Of a DNA stretch of 64,000 bases, positions 45,297-55,641 are shown piece by piece; within the stretch, counting starts at the first letter, position 1, and every line of letters begins with the position of its first letter. The notes under the pieces were generated by a model that made no database searches, was not told the origin of the DNA, and was given only the letters and a program-made list of their open reading frames with translations. This DNA comes from Allomuricauda sp. (GTDB lineage: Bacteria > Bacteroidota > Bacteroidia > Flavobacteriales > Flavobacteriaceae): positions 496,001-560,000 of the forward strand of contig NZ_JACESV010000001.1 of the NCBI RefSeq assembly GCF_013911645.1. Direction: 5' to 3'. A program made the position numbers and the translations under genes.

Positions 45297-46002
45297 GCCG
45301 TGCAGCAGCAGCCTCATCCAAAAACCACAACAAATTCCCCAAAGCTGGATTAACCAAGGATGCCGGGTAAGCCTCGGAACCTTCCGTTTTTTCTACCACG
45401 GCCTTCACCTTTTCGGCTTTGGATGCACCGGTGACCAAAAAAGCTACTTCTTTGGCGGTATTGATAACCTTCCCGTTTATGGAAACCCGTTTCTGGCCTG
45501 AATCTGGATGCGTAGCTACCACACAATGATCTTCCGAATCCCACAATTCAATTTCATGTGGAAAAATAGATGCGGTGTGACCGTCATCGCCCATACCCAA
45601 AATTACCAAATCGAACTGAGGCACCTCCTCTACCCTATCCAAATCCATTTCCAACAAATTGGCATAGCGCAAAGCTTCACCTTCAGGGTCCTTTTCGCCC
45701 AATATTCGATTGATGTTTTCTTTGGGCACTTCAATTTTGGAAAAAAGATGCTCTACCGTCATTTTATAATTGCTTTCATCATCGGTTGGGAGTACACAGC
45801 GTTCATCTCCCCAATAAAAATGCACCTTGCTCCAATCTACTTTGTCTGAAAACTTTTCTGCCAATACATCAAAAACAATTTTAGGGGTACTACCCCCGGA
45901 CAATGCTACATAAAAAGCATCCTTATCTTTTAGTTTATCCGTAAAATAGCTGGAAAACTGTTCCGCAACCTGCTGTTTATCTTTATATATTTTTAAATCC
46001 AT
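45277..46002 (-). CDS. pgl: 6-phosphogluconolactonase
   Basis: 241 residues of the NagB-like DevB/Pgl type. YVALSGGSTPKIVFDVLAE, HFYWGDERCVLPTDDESNYKM and DLVILGMGDDGHTASIFPHE are diagnostic. It hydrolyses 6-phosphogluconolactone to 6-phosphogluconate, second step of the oxidative pentose phosphate pathway. It follows zwf on the same strand by 50 bp, so the two are probably cotranscribed, and overlaps the convergent thioesterase gene by 20 bp. Confidence 0.96.
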   Translation of the reverse strand: MDLKIYKDKQQVAEQFSSYFTDKLKDKDAFYVALSGGSTPKIVFDVLAEKFSDKVDWSKVHFYWGDERCVLPTDDESNYKMTVEHLFSKIEVPKENINRILGEKDPEGEALRYANLLEMDLDRVEEVPQFDLVILGMGDDGHTASIFPHEIELWDSEDHCVVATHPDSGQKRVSINGKVINTAKEVAFLVTGASKAEKVKAVVEKTEGSEAYPASLVNPALGNLLWFLDEAAAARLNQNPS

Positions 46003-46052
46003 TGTAAATTTTATTTTCTGTTCTCAACTCTCGACATCCGACATCCGACAAA

Positions 46053-47585
46053 TTAACAAATCACACAATACCCTGGATCGTCCGCCAAGTTTTCTGTTGG
46101 GTTACGCCAGTAGCCCTCATCATCAATCAAGTCATCTGCATTTTCCGGTCCCCAAGCACCAGCCGCATAACCATACATGCGAACATCTTTACCACTTTTC
46201 CAGTAATTCAAAATAGGATCCACGAATTCCCAAGCCGCTTCAACCTCATCGGCACGGGCATATAGTGTGGCATCTCCTTGCATCGCGTCCAACAACAAGC
46301 GCTCGTAGGCCTCCATTACATAGGTTTCGGCCAAATTGGCGTAATAAAAATCCAAATTGGCACGCTCCACTTTAAATCCTTGACCTGGAACCTTTACTCC
46401 AAACTTGATCAAGATTCCTTCATCGGGTTGTATGCGGATAATCAACTTGTTATCCATTTCTTGCATTTCGGAACCCTTAAAAATTTGGTGGTGCGGCTTT
46501 TTAAAGTGAATCACAATTTCGGTCACTTTGGTGGGCATTCGCTTAGCGGTCCTCACATAAAAAGGAACCCCGTGCCAACGCCAGTTGTCCACATAAAATT
46601 TGATGGCGGCATAGGTCTCCGTAGTGGAATTCGGGTCTACCCCATCTTCTTCCCGGTACCCTTTTACGTCTTTCCCATCTACTCTGGAAGCCACATATTG
46701 GGCCCTAATGGTGTTTTCAAACAGTTCCTTTTCGTCCGTCATTATACGCAACGACTTTAACGCCTTTACTTTCTCATTTCGGATTTCCTCTGCATCTGCA
46801 CCGATCGGTGGCTCCATCACTACCAACGAAACAATTTGCAACAAGTGGTTCTGGAACATATCCCGAAGGGCTCCCGACTTATCGTAATATCCTCCACGCT
46901 TTTCAACACCTACACTTTCCGCGTTGGTAATTTCCACATGCTGAATGTAATTACGGTTCCAAAGGGGTTCAAAAATGCTGTTGGAGAAACGGGTCACCAA
47001 AAGATTTTGAACGGTTTCCTTGCCCAAATAATGGTCGATTCGGTATATCTGATGCTCTTTAAAGTACTTGTGAAGCCCTTTGTTCAACTCTTTTGCCGTC
47101 TCCAGACTGTAACCAAAAGGTTTTTCCACAATCAAGCGTTTCCAGCCGTTGTTTTGGGTGTTCATGCCCGCGTTGGACAGGTTTTGCGATATTGTTTCGT
47201 AAAGTGTGGGCGGTGTGGATAGGTAATAAATAATGTTTCCAGAAGTGTTGTACTCTTCTTTTAGGGCTTCCACCCGCTTACGCAGGCCGCCATAATCGGT
47301 ATCGTAGCTATCGCCCAAGTCCTCGTAATAAAGCTTGTTAGCAAAGCTTTTTACCTTGCCTGCTTTCAGGTCCTTCGTTTTTTCTTTTAAATAATCACTT
47401 TCATACACTACACGGTCCCGAAATGCCTCATCGGTCAGATTGCTGCGGCTCACCCCTAGCACCACAAAATTTTCGGGTAACTGGTCGGCCAAATAAAGGT
47501 TGAACAAGGATGGCATTAATTTTCTTGCTGTCAAATCACCCGATGCTCCAAAAATCACGAGCATCTGATTATCTGTCTTTTTCAT
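46053..47585 (-). CDS. zwf: Glucose-6-phosphate 1-dehydrogenase
   Basis: 510 residues. The NADP-binding N-terminus is LVIFGASGDLTARKLMPSLFNLY, and the substrate/catalytic stretch is YRIDHYLGKETVQNLLVTRFSNS with the catalytic His/Asp region. First step of the oxidative pentose phosphate pathway, giving NADPH. The protein is full length and ends DPGYCVIC, a Cys-rich C-terminal tail that is longer than usual. Divergent from gnd with a 165-bp gap between start codons, so the three pathway genes pgl, zwf and gnd can be regulated together. Confidence 0.97.
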   Translation of the reverse strand: MKKTDNQMLVIFGASGDLTARKLMPSLFNLYLADQLPENFVVLGVSRSNLTDEAFRDRVVYESDYLKEKTKDLKAGKVKSFANKLYYEDLGDSYDTDYGGLRKRVEALKEEYNTSGNIIYYLSTPPTLYETISQNLSNAGMNTQNNGWKRLIVEKPFGYSLETAKELNKGLHKYFKEHQIYRIDHYLGKETVQNLLVTRFSNSIFEPLWNRNYIQHVEITNAESVGVEKRGGYYDKSGALRDMFQNHLLQIVSLVVMEPPIGADAEEIRNEKVKALKSLRIMTDEKELFENTIRAQYVASRVDGKDVKGYREEDGVDPNSTTETYAAIKFYVDNWRWHGVPFYVRTAKRMPTKVTEIVIHFKKPHHQIFKGSEMQEMDNKLIIRIQPDEGILIKFGVKVPGQGFKVERANLDFYYANLAETYVMEAYERLLLDAMQGDATLYARADEVEAAWEFVDPILNYWKSGKDVRMYGYAAGAWGPENADDLIDDEGYWRNPTENLADDPGYCVIC

Positions 47586-47649
47586 AGTATTTTCGGTTTC
47601 TGGCAGATTGTGCTCTTCTTGACACCATTCATTTTTAATAAGGAGTCAT

Positions 47650-47657
47650 TATCTTTG
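47650..47657 (+). promoter_or_regulatory. Candidate -7 box of gnd
   Basis: TATCTTTG matches TAnnTTTG in the zwf-gnd divergent region, 93 nt before the gnd ATG. The nearest TTG is 28 nt upstream, beyond the usual spacing, so support is modest. Confidence 0.4.
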
Positions 47658-47750
47658 AGCATCACGAATATAAGGTTTATTTTAGGTTCGTAATTCAAGA
47701 AATCGCAACCTCAAGGTTGTATCAACACCAAAGAAGAAGAAAAATATATA

Positions 47751-49160
47751 ATGACAGATACGTATGATTTTGGCCTTGTGGGCCTTGGAGTAATGGGACG
47801 TAATTTTATTTTAAATGTAGCTGATAATGGTTTTACTGCATTTGGAAATGATTTGGACAAAGAAAAAGTGGATGCTTTGATCAATGAAGGTGGTGATACC
47901 GCAAAAGTGAATGCCTCCACCGATGTAAAAACCTTTGTACAGTCGCTGACCACTCCTCGAAAAATTATGTTATTGGTACCTGCCGGAAAAATAGTGGACA
48001 GCGTGATCGATGGTTTGCTGCCCCATTTGGATAAAGGTGATATTATTATTGATGGAGGAAACTCCTTTTATACCGATACCGACCGTCGCGAGGCTTATTT
48101 AAAAGAAAAAGGCATCAACTTTTTTGGCGCTGGGGTTTCCGGTGGTGCCGAGGGTGCCCGAAAAGGACCAAGCATTATGCCCGGTGGTTCCAAAGAAGCC
48201 TACCAACACGTAAAACCTATTTTTGAAGCCGTTTCGGCCAAATACAAAGGAGAACCTTGCGTTGCGTATCTGGGTCCGAAATCCGCAGGAAACTATGTAA
48301 AAATGGTACACAACGGTATCGAATATGGTTTGATGCAGTTGACTTCCGAGATTTACGATCTGCTCAAAAAAGCGGGTGGACTTACCAACGATGAGCTTCA
48401 CCGAACCTACGCTCGTTGGAATGATGGTCGTTTGCAGTCCTTTTTGGTGGAAATCACTTCGGAAATCTTTGAACAAAAAGATGATTTGACGGATAATGAC
48501 CTTGTGGATATGATTTTGGACAAGGCTAAACAAAAAGGAACTGGAAAATGGACCTCCCAGAATGCCATGGATTTGGGAATCCCCGTGCCTACCATTGATA
48601 TTGCAGTGAGCATGCGTGAAATATCCGCTTTAAAAGCGGAACGCATTAAAGCGGACAAATTATATGGCCGTCCTACGCCAAAAGCGGTGGACAAAGATGA
48701 CTTTACCACAAAAGCGGAGCAGGCCCTATATTTTGCTTTCATTATTACCTATACGCAGGGTATGCACCAATTGGCAGATGCCTCCAAAGAATACGGTTAC
48801 GAACTTGAACTGGGCGAAATTGCCAAAATTTGGCGTGCTGGTTGTATAATCCGTGCTGCCTTATTGGCCGATATAACCGAAGCCTACCAAGCGGATAAGG
48901 ATTTACAAAACCTCTTGCTCTCCCCTTCTTTCGTGGAAAAAGTACAAAGCACAGTAGATGCAGCACGCGAATTGGTGAGCTATGGAGCCATAAATGGCAT
49001 TCCATTACCGGGCCTTTCCAATGCACTCACCTATTTTGATGCTTACACCAGTAGCCGTTTGCCATTGAACCTGATTCAGGCCCAACGGGACTATTTTGGT
49101 TCGCACACCTACGAGCGCTTGGACCGCGAAGGTATTTTCCATACGGAGTGGGAGGATTGA
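47751..49160 (+). CDS. gnd: 6-phosphogluconate dehydrogenase (NADP+-dependent, decarboxylating)
   Basis: 469 residues. The Rossmann start is DFGLVGLGVMGRNFILNVADNGF. Substrate-binding FGAGVSGGAEGARKGPSIMPGG and YVKMVHNGIEYGLMQLTSEIYDLL are typical, and the C-terminal KGTGKWTSQNAMDLGIPVPTIDIAV and YFGSHTYERLD complete the family pattern. It converts 6-phosphogluconate to ribulose 5-phosphate, CO2 and NADPH. The upstream neighbours zwf and pgl supply its substrate. A ChaN-like gene begins 10 bp after the stop. Confidence 0.97.
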   Translation: MTDTYDFGLVGLGVMGRNFILNVADNGFTAFGNDLDKEKVDALINEGGDTAKVNASTDVKTFVQSLTTPRKIMLLVPAGKIVDSVIDGLLPHLDKGDIIIDGGNSFYTDTDRREAYLKEKGINFFGAGVSGGAEGARKGPSIMPGGSKEAYQHVKPIFEAVSAKYKGEPCVAYLGPKSAGNYVKMVHNGIEYGLMQLTSEIYDLLKKAGGLTNDELHRTYARWNDGRLQSFLVEITSEIFEQKDDLTDNDLVDMILDKAKQKGTGKWTSQNAMDLGIPVPTIDIAVSMREISALKAERIKADKLYGRPTPKAVDKDDFTTKAEQALYFAFIITYTQGMHQLADASKEYGYELELGEIAKIWRAGCIIRAALLADITEAYQADKDLQNLLLSPSFVEKVQSTVDAARELVSYGAINGIPLPGLSNALTYFDAYTSSRLPLNLIQAQRDYFGSHTYERLDREGIFHTEWED

Positions 49161-49170
49161 ATCTAATCAA

Positions 49171-50022
49171 ATGAAAAATCTTCCCCTCCTTCTAACCCTC
49201 ACCCTACTCATAACCTTTGGTTATGGGCAGAAGAAACCCTACGTTATCTACAATGCCAAGGGCAAAAAGGTCTCCTACAAAAAAATGCTCAAGACCTTGG
49301 AGAAAAAAGATATGGTCTTGTTCGGGGAGCTGCACAACAACCCTATTGCACATTGGCTGCAATACGAGCTTACCGCTGACCTTCATTCCAAAAGACAGCT
49401 CATTCTTGGTGCGGAAATGATCGAATCCGATAATCAAGACGAGCTCAACGATTATTTATCGGGGAAAATAGACGACAAAACATTGGATTCCACCGCACGA
49501 CTGTGGAACAACCATAAAACCGATTATGCGCCGTTGGTGGATTTTGCGAAGGACAACGATTTGGTTTTTGTCGCATCCAACGTGCCTAGACGTTATGCCA
49601 GTATGGTGTACAAGGGCGGTTTTGAAGCCTTGGACTCACTCCCTGCCCAAGAAAAAGAATGGATTGCCCCCTTGCCCATTGCTTACGACCCCAAGTTGCC
49701 GGGGTATCAAAACATCCTAAAAATGATGGGCGACCACGGTAGTCCTACTCTAGTTATGGCTCAAGCCATCAAAGATGCGACCATGGCCCATTTTATTCTT
49801 CAAAATTACAAGGAGGGTACTTTGTTTTTGCATTACAACGGTGCCTACCACTCCAACAACTACGAGGGCATCCTGTGGTATTTGCAATTGGAGTGGCCTG
49901 ATTTGGATTACGGTACCCTATCCACCGTAACACAAGAAAATGTGCATAAACTGGAGGAAGAAAACAAGAATTTGGCTGATTTCATTATCTGTGTAGATCA
50001 AAACATGACCACTACATATTAA
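49171..50022 (+). CDS. ChaN-family (haem-binding uptake/Tiki-like) exported protein
   Basis: The frame reaches into gnd, but ATG 49171 (MKNLPLLLTLTLLITFGYGQKKP) starts a clear signal peptide; the protein has 283 residues. KKDMVLFGELHNNPIAHWLQYELTADL matches the GExH-type motif of ChaN/Tiki superfamily proteins, followed by LILGAEMIESDNQDELNDYL. Such proteins bind haem or act as metallopeptidase-like hydrolases in the periplasm. The C-terminus has GTLFLHYNGAYHSNNYEGI, a second conserved His region. It lies 10 bp after gnd, and cotranscription is possible though no functional link is known. Confidence 0.88.
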   Translation: MKNLPLLLTLTLLITFGYGQKKPYVIYNAKGKKVSYKKMLKTLEKKDMVLFGELHNNPIAHWLQYELTADLHSKRQLILGAEMIESDNQDELNDYLSGKIDDKTLDSTARLWNNHKTDYAPLVDFAKDNDLVFVASNVPRRYASMVYKGGFEALDSLPAQEKEWIAPLPIAYDPKLPGYQNILKMMGDHGSPTLVMAQAIKDATMAHFILQNYKEGTLFLHYNGAYHSNNYEGILWYLQLEWPDLDYGTLSTVTQENVHKLEEENKNLADFIICVDQNMTTTY

Positions 50023-50113
50023 TCCATCCAACACCACTTTTATACGCTTGTACCAAAAAATAAGGAGATAAATTCCCTATTTTTAAGAATCGAAACTAAC
50101 TAAACGCTTCCTC

Positions 50114-52141
50114 ATGAAAAAATTACTAGTTGCCCTGTTACTTTTTGTGGCCATCATTCCTTTAGGTTTTAGCCAAGTACAATCCAATTTGGAGCTATTG
50201 GACATCTTCAATATGGAATATGTTTCCGATCCTCAAATTTCCCCGGATGGATCTAAAATCATTTATGTTCGGAATTTTAAGGATGTGATGACGGACCGCA
50301 ATCTTTCCAATCTTTGGATCATCAATTTTGATGGCTCCAACAATCGTCCGTTAACCTCAGGAAACCATAACGATTTTGCCCCCAAATGGTCGCACGATGG
50401 AACAAAAATTGTTTTCAAGTCAAATATGGCGGATGACAAAATGAAACTCTACCTCATGTGGCTGGATACCAAGGAAACTATGGCCCTTACCAATACACCA
50501 CAATCACCGGGGACAGTTTCATGGTCTTATGATGACAAACACTTGGCGTTTAATATGTTCGTGCCCGAAGCCAACAAATCCATTATTAAAATGCCAGAAA
50601 AGCCCGAGGGCGCCAAATGGAACGAACCGCCGAAATACATTGATAAAATGAATTACCGTGGCGATGGTGCAGGGTATTACAAAGGTGGCAATTCACAATT
50701 GTTTACCTTGCCCATTAGCGGGGGAACGCCAAAACAACTTACATTTTCGGAATTTGACCATGGCAGTCCTATCTGGAGTAAGGACGGCAAAAACCTATTT
50801 TTTAGCGCCAATTTCCATAAAGATGAAGAGTTTGAACCTGCAGACAGCGAAATTTATAGTATTAATGTAAATAATGGAGAAATCAATCCATTAACCGACC
50901 GCTACGGTCCTGACGGTAATCCGGTATTGTCGCCAGATGGTTCTAAAATTGCTTATTTGGGGTACGATGACCGTTTGCAGGGATATCAGCTTACCCAATT
51001 GTACGTAATGAACACCGATGGGACAGACTCCCAATTAATTTCTGGTGATTTTGATCGTGATGTGGAAGATATGGCATGGAACAGCAAGGGCAATGGTCTG
51101 TATTTTAGCTACACCGATCAAGGAATGGGCAAATTGGCTTCCATGAGCCTATCGGGCAAGGTGGATACTATTACGGACGGATTGGGCGGTCTTTCGTTGG
51201 GCAGACCTTATAACGCGGCCAGTTTTTCTGCTTCCACCAACAACAAATTTGCTTACACCCTGGGCGATACATCCCACCCTTCGGATTTGGGCGTAGCTGA
51301 TACCCGAAACACAAAGCGTTTGACCCAAGTTAATGATGACCTGTTTTCCTTTAAAAAATTAGGTAATGTGGAAGAAATCTGGTGGGAGTCCTCCTATGAT
51401 CAACGCAAAATTCAAGGTTGGGTCGTAACCCCTCCCGATTTTGACCCCTCCAAAAAATATCCAATGATCTTGGAAATACACGGGGGTCCTTTTACCAGTT
51501 ACGGCGAAGTATATTCTGCCGAAATTCAGGCCTACGCCGCTGAAGGTTATGTGGTTCTCTATACCAACCCACGTGGAAGTACAAGCTATGGCGAAGAATT
51601 TGGAAACCTGATACACCACGATTATCCCAACCATGATTATGAGGATTTAATGTCGGGCGTGGATGCCGTTTTGGAAAAAGGCTACGTGGACGAAGAAAAT
51701 CTGTTTGTGACCGGTGGTTCTGGTGGTGGTGTACTTACTGCTTGGATTGTGGGCAAAACTGACCGTTTTAAGGCTGCCGTTGTGGCAAAACCCGTGATTA
51801 ACTGGACAAGTTTTGTGCTCTATGCAGATGGTGTACAGTTTTTCTCCAAATATTGGTTCGGAAAAAAACCTTGGGAAGATCCAGAAAACTATAGGAGACG
51901 CTCTCCCCTTACCTATGTGGGCAATGTAACCACACCCACAATGCTGTTAACGGGCGAAGAAGATTACCGTACCCCTATTGCAGAATCGGAGCAGTTTTAT
52001 GCCGCTCTAAAATTGGAGAACGTTGAAACAGCAATGGTACGTATTCCTGGGGCCGGACATGGTATTGCCAACAAACCGAGTAATTTGGTTGCAAAAATAG
52101 CTGCTGTTCTTGCTTGGTTTGAGAAGTACAAAGATGAATAA
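50114..52141 (+). CDS. S9-family serine peptidase (acylaminoacyl-/dipeptidyl-peptidase type)
   Basis: 675 residues with a signal peptide (KKLLVALLLFVAIIPLGFSQ). The N-terminal two thirds is a beta-propeller with TolB-like repeats (PQISPDGSKIIYVRN, PKWSHDGTKIVFKS, PVLSPDGSKIAYLGY). The C-terminal alpha/beta-hydrolase has the nucleophile in FVTGGSGGGVLTAW, the Asp in LTGEEDYRTPI, and the His in PGAGHGIANKP. It trims peptides from the N-terminus in the periplasm. It stands alone with 91 bp before it and 274 bp after it. Confidence 0.95.
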   Translation: MKKLLVALLLFVAIIPLGFSQVQSNLELLDIFNMEYVSDPQISPDGSKIIYVRNFKDVMTDRNLSNLWIINFDGSNNRPLTSGNHNDFAPKWSHDGTKIVFKSNMADDKMKLYLMWLDTKETMALTNTPQSPGTVSWSYDDKHLAFNMFVPEANKSIIKMPEKPEGAKWNEPPKYIDKMNYRGDGAGYYKGGNSQLFTLPISGGTPKQLTFSEFDHGSPIWSKDGKNLFFSANFHKDEEFEPADSEIYSINVNNGEINPLTDRYGPDGNPVLSPDGSKIAYLGYDDRLQGYQLTQLYVMNTDGTDSQLISGDFDRDVEDMAWNSKGNGLYFSYTDQGMGKLASMSLSGKVDTITDGLGGLSLGRPYNAASFSASTNNKFAYTLGDTSHPSDLGVADTRNTKRLTQVNDDLFSFKKLGNVEEIWWESSYDQRKIQGWVVTPPDFDPSKKYPMILEIHGGPFTSYGEVYSAEIQAYAAEGYVVLYTNPRGSTSYGEEFGNLIHHDYPNHDYEDLMSGVDAVLEKGYVDEENLFVTGGSGGGVLTAWIVGKTDRFKAAVVAKPVINWTSFVLYADGVQFFSKYWFGKKPWEDPENYRRRSPLTYVGNVTTPTMLLTGEEDYRTPIAESEQFYAALKLENVETAMVRIPGAGHGIANKPSNLVAKIAAVLAWFEKYKDE

Positions 52142-52295
52142 CAATTGCTTGGCTTTGTAAACTTTATTTACTGTGAAAACAAAAAGAGGGCGTCCAAACA
52201 ATCCGGAAGCATCAAAAAAATAGGATGTATCTAATTGATAATCAATATATTTAATATTTATCTTCATTAATTGTAGTGGGTACAGCGAATACAGC

Positions 52296-52327
52296 CCTAT
52301 ATCTTCCAACAACTTAGTGTTGATAAC
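52296..52327. repeat. Imperfect repeat with small hairpin, copy 1
   Basis: Carries CTTCCAACAACTTAGTGTTG followed by ATAAC, about 90 bp before the DUF885 gene. It matches 54151-54183 after that gene, so the gene is framed by the two copies. The surrounding gap 52142-52415 has no other recognisable feature. Confidence 0.6.
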
Positions 52328-52415
52328 ACATTTGTACAATTATTGTTTGTAAAAGAAAAATCAACGAAATTGCCTGGATTGTTAAAACTTTTCTGAATAA
52401 AAAAACCGTAGTCAT

Positions 52416-54095
52416 TTGAAAACAACCTATTTCCTTCTTTCTTTTTTGTTGATGTTATGTATTATTAGTTGTCAAACTGAAAAGAAAGAAGCAACCGCAG
52501 TCAATCAAACCCAGACTAAAAATTTCACCTCTAACGATTATCAAGATTTAGTTACCTTATTTAAAGCATGGAGAACCTTCGAAAAACCACCGTTACTTGA
52601 CGGGGCACCTGATTATACGGTAGAAACTTTTGAAAAACGTTGGCCAAGGTTCAAAGAATTACAGTCAAAACTGCAATCTATCGACACAACAAATTGGCCC
52701 GTAGAAAACCAAGTGGATTGGATGATTGTTTGGGCCGAAATGAACGGTTACGACTTTAATCATCGCATTTTAAAGCCTTGGAGCCGAGATCCTGCTTTTT
52801 ATAAAACGGTTTGGGCCAATAGAAGCGATGTTCCTGCTCACGAGGGGCCAACCAATCATGGTACAACAGAATTATGGACCTACACATTCCCCCTATCATC
52901 AGAAGAAAGGTCTAAACTCTTGTCCGACCTAAAGATAATTGCACCATTCAATACACAGGCCAAGAAGAATTTGACAGGAAACGCAAGGGATTTATGGGTT
53001 ACCGGGATTAGGGATATTCAAAATCAGAGTAGCTTGCTAACCGAATTAAAAAAGAGAACTTCCGTTAAAGATGACTCGGAATTGGTTTCCGTTATCGACG
53101 ATGCCATAGCTTCTACCAATGACCTTGTTTCTTGGTTGCAGGCTGAATCCGAATCAAAAACCGGGCCTTCGGGCATTGGCAAAGACAATTATACCTGGTA
53201 TTTGCAGAATGTACACTTGGTACCACTAACTTGGGAGGATGAGGTGATGATCCTAAAACGTGAACTTGCCCGTGCTTGGACTTCGTTAAAGCTAGAAGAA
53301 CACCGAAATAGAAATCTGCCAGCATTGGTTGAGGCGGACTCCCCCGAAGCCTACAATAAAATGGCCGACGAAGCCGCAAACAGTTTGATCAATTTTTTGG
53401 ACGAACAGGACATTGTTACCGTAAAACCCTATTTTGAACCCGCCCTACGCGAACATTTGGGCGAATTTATACCCAAGGAGACCCGCAACTTTTTTGCGAT
53501 TGGCGAGCATTACGACCCAAGGCCACTATATTCCCATTTTTACCATTGGTTTGAACTAGCGCGCATGGATACCGAACCCCATACAAGTGAAATACGCAAA
53601 GGCCCTTTGTTATATAACATTTGGGATTCAAGAAATGAGGGGACGGCCACCGCGGTCGAAGAAATGTTTATGCAAGCTGGTTTGTATGATGATAGCCCAA
53701 GAACCAAAGAGATTGTATATATCATGATTGCACAGCGCGCTGCACGGGGTTTAGGGTCGTTGTACGCCCACGCCAATGAAATGACCATGGAGGAAGCTGG
53801 AGGGGTTCACAGTGAGTACACGCCCCGCGGATGGATGAAAACGGAAAAAGATCTGCTTATTTTTGAACAACACCTGTATTTACGCCAACCGGGCTATGGA
53901 ACCAGTTATATTACCGGTAAATATTTATTGGAAAACGCATTGGCCGATTATGCTAAACTTAAAGAATCACAAGGCAAGCCATTTGTGGTAAAAGATTTTT
54001 TTGATACCCTGAACAGTATCGGAAATATCCCTATTTCACTGGCGCATTGGCAGATGACGGGCTCCAATGATGATTTGGAAATGATCAAGGAGTAA
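52416..54095 (+). CDS. DUF885-family lipoprotein
   Basis: 559 residues. The start is a TTG at 52416 ([25 protein letters not shown]); no ATG fits before the lipobox IISC. The DUF885 pattern is visible in [46 protein letters not shown], and [26 protein letters not shown], the acidic EG...EE stretch being the likely metal/active region. Proteins of this family may be metallopeptidase-like; the substrate is not known. The final stretch [11 protein letters not shown] lacks nothing obvious. It lies between two copies of a short repeat. Confidence 0.88.
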   Translation: MKTTYFLLSFLLMLCIISCQTEKKEATAVNQTQTKNFTSNDYQDLVTLFKAWRTFEKPPLLDGAPDYTVETFEKRWPRFKELQSKLQSIDTTNWPVENQVDWMIVWAEMNGYDFNHRILKPWSRDPAFYKTVWANRSDVPAHEGPTNHGTTELWTYTFPLSSEERSKLLSDLKIIAPFNTQAKKNLTGNARDLWVTGIRDIQNQSSLLTELKKRTSVKDDSELVSVIDDAIASTNDLVSWLQAESESKTGPSGIGKDNYTWYLQNVHLVPLTWEDEVMILKRELARAWTSLKLEEHRNRNLPALVEADSPEAYNKMADEAANSLINFLDEQDIVTVKPYFEPALREHLGEFIPKETRNFFAIGEHYDPRPLYSHFYHWFELARMDTEPHTSEIRKGPLLYNIWDSRNEGTATAVEEMFMQAGLYDDSPRTKEIVYIMIAQRAARGLGSLYAHANEMTMEEAGGVHSEYTPRGWMKTEKDLLIFEQHLYLRQPGYGTSYITGKYLLENALADYAKLKESQGKPFVVKDFFDTLNSIGNIPISLAHWQMTGSNDDLEMIKE

Positions 54096-54150
54096 AATTA
54101 TAAGTGACAATGTCAGCCTGAGCGGAGTCGAAGGGCTATTTAACATATAA

Positions 54151-54183
54151 CCCTTTATCCTACAACACTTTAGTGTTGATAAC
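54151..54183. repeat. Imperfect repeat with small hairpin, copy 2
   Basis: CAACACT/AGTGTTG (54163-54169 and 54172-54178) forms a 7-bp stem around TT. Matches 52296-52327. A GAGCGGAGTCGAAGGG arm of the palindromic family lies just before it (54120-54135). Confidence 0.6.
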
Positions 54184-54248
54184 GCTTAATAAGTCTTTTT
54201 GCCAGTAACTTAAAATTCTGCGAACTTCGGTTCTTATACTAAGCTTGG

Positions 54249-54297
54249 TTCAGTATCTGTCGTTAAAAAATATTGAAACGATGTTTAGCTTAACCGT
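54249..54297. repeat. ~50-bp repeat before the AlbA gene, copy 1
   Basis: Aligns with 60329-60378 at about 84% identity over 50 columns with one gap, and includes an exact 18-base match AAACGATGTTTAGCTTAA. It ends 21 bp before the start of the low-GC AlbA gene, and TAACCGTGTGTACAA at 54291-54305 resembles TAACTGTATACAAT right after that gene (55624-55637). Confidence 0.8.
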
Positions 54298-54318
54298 GTG
54301 TACAACTAAAACTCAAAA

Positions 54319-55623
54319 TTGAAAAAGTCATTTGAAAAAGAATTTGATTGGAAACAATACTTCATTGTTTCGGAAAACTTTGTCCGACAAAAAGAGCATT
54401 CGGAAATAGAGTTTAAGGAAAGTTTTCACAGTCCAAAACACAAAGACAAAAAATTACTAAAATGGATTGCAAGTTTTTCAAATGCTAATGGGGGCCTGAT
54501 TTTATATGGAGTAAAAAATAATGGAGAATTAGTTGGATTAAAAAATGATAAATTAGAACAGTTCGACAATAAAGATTTATCTCAAGAGCTATTGTCTTAT
54601 TTTGCGCCTGAAATACATTTTGAGCTATTCATTAAAGAAATTGACGGTTTAAAAATAGGATTTTTATATATCTACAAATCACAAAATAAACCTATTGTCG
54701 CGATTAAAACCGCAAATAATAACATTCAAGAAAGTGACATATTTTATAGATATCCTGGACAAAGTAGACGAATTTCTTATGGCGATTTAAGAAACATGAT
54801 CGAGGAAAGAGAGAAGAAGCTAAATGATAATTGGCTTAACTTAATGAACAATGTAGCTACTATTGGAGTTGAAAATATCGGATTGCTAAATGTAATGAAT
54901 GGTGAGCTTATCGGTTCAAAAAATAAACTTTTGATTCCCGAAGAACTATTAAAAAAAGTGTCATTCATTAATGAGGGGAAATTCGTGGAAAAAGATGGAG
55001 CACCAACACTGAAATTAATTGGAGATGTTCAGCCGATAGATAGTAATAAAATTGTACAACTTGTAGAAAACAAGTATCACATCATTACACATTTTGAATT
55101 ATTCAATTCATTTTTCGAGCAAAAATTAGACTCTGATAGCGCAAGTGAATTCTTTCGTAAAGTAGTACACGAAAACACCGTTTATTACCCAATCTATTTT
55201 TATATAGAACAATCAAAATTAAGCAAGAAACAAGTTCTTGATCTTTTAAAGAATTCGAAAGGTAACAAAGTCAATGATATAAAGAAAAGATTTAAAATTG
55301 AAAAGAACAATTTAACAAAATTCAAAATTGGTAATATTTCTACAGGCACAGAGGCTGCAAAAAAAATAACCAATGCAATCAGGGAACTAAAATCTGATAA
55401 AAAAATTGACTTTAAAACAGTCGATACAAGAGAATTGAGATACTATATTCAAGCCATTACTCATTTGAAAAAAGAAGAAATTAACAAGGATTACATAATG
55501 AGTGTTTTAAAAGATATTTATGATAACCATTTTAATCAATCCGCAACGACAAAATCTTTCATTAGAAAAGCAATATGTCACATCGACTTAATCTTCTATG
55601 GCGAAAATTATTTTGGACAATAA
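54319..55623 (+). CDS. AlbA_2 (Schlafen-like) domain protein
   Basis: 434 residues from a TTG at 54319 (LKKSFEKEFDWKQYF). The N-terminal third is an AlbA_2/Schlafen-like domain: SEIEFKESFHSPKHKDKKLLKWIASFSNANGGLILYGVKNNGELVGLKND, followed by FRYPGQSRRISYGDLRNMIEE. These domains bind nucleic acids or nucleotides and occur in regulators and defence genes. The C-terminal two thirds is helical and matches nothing I know. Its DNA is clearly AT-richer than the neighbours (about 32% GC in a sample line versus 45-47%), a repeat lies directly before it, and the next gene starts 18 bp after it. I take it as a horizontally acquired accessory gene. Confidence 0.82.
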   Translation: MKKSFEKEFDWKQYFIVSENFVRQKEHSEIEFKESFHSPKHKDKKLLKWIASFSNANGGLILYGVKNNGELVGLKNDKLEQFDNKDLSQELLSYFAPEIHFELFIKEIDGLKIGFLYIYKSQNKPIVAIKTANNNIQESDIFYRYPGQSRRISYGDLRNMIEEREKKLNDNWLNLMNNVATIGVENIGLLNVMNGELIGSKNKLLIPEELLKKVSFINEGKFVEKDGAPTLKLIGDVQPIDSNKIVQLVENKYHIITHFELFNSFFEQKLDSDSASEFFRKVVHENTVYYPIYFYIEQSKLSKKQVLDLLKNSKGNKVNDIKKRFKIEKNNLTKFKIGNISTGTEAAKKITNAIRELKSDKKIDFKTVDTRELRYYIQAITHLKKEEINKDYIMSVLKDIYDNHFNQSATTKSFIRKAICHIDLIFYGENYFGQ

Positions 55624-55641
55624 TAACTGTATACAATACCT

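Noticed and set aside
54249..54297. Integron attC site
   Set aside because: The classical GTTRRRY and RYYYAAC end boxes are not found in proper arrangement and no integrase is in the window; kept only as a repeat.
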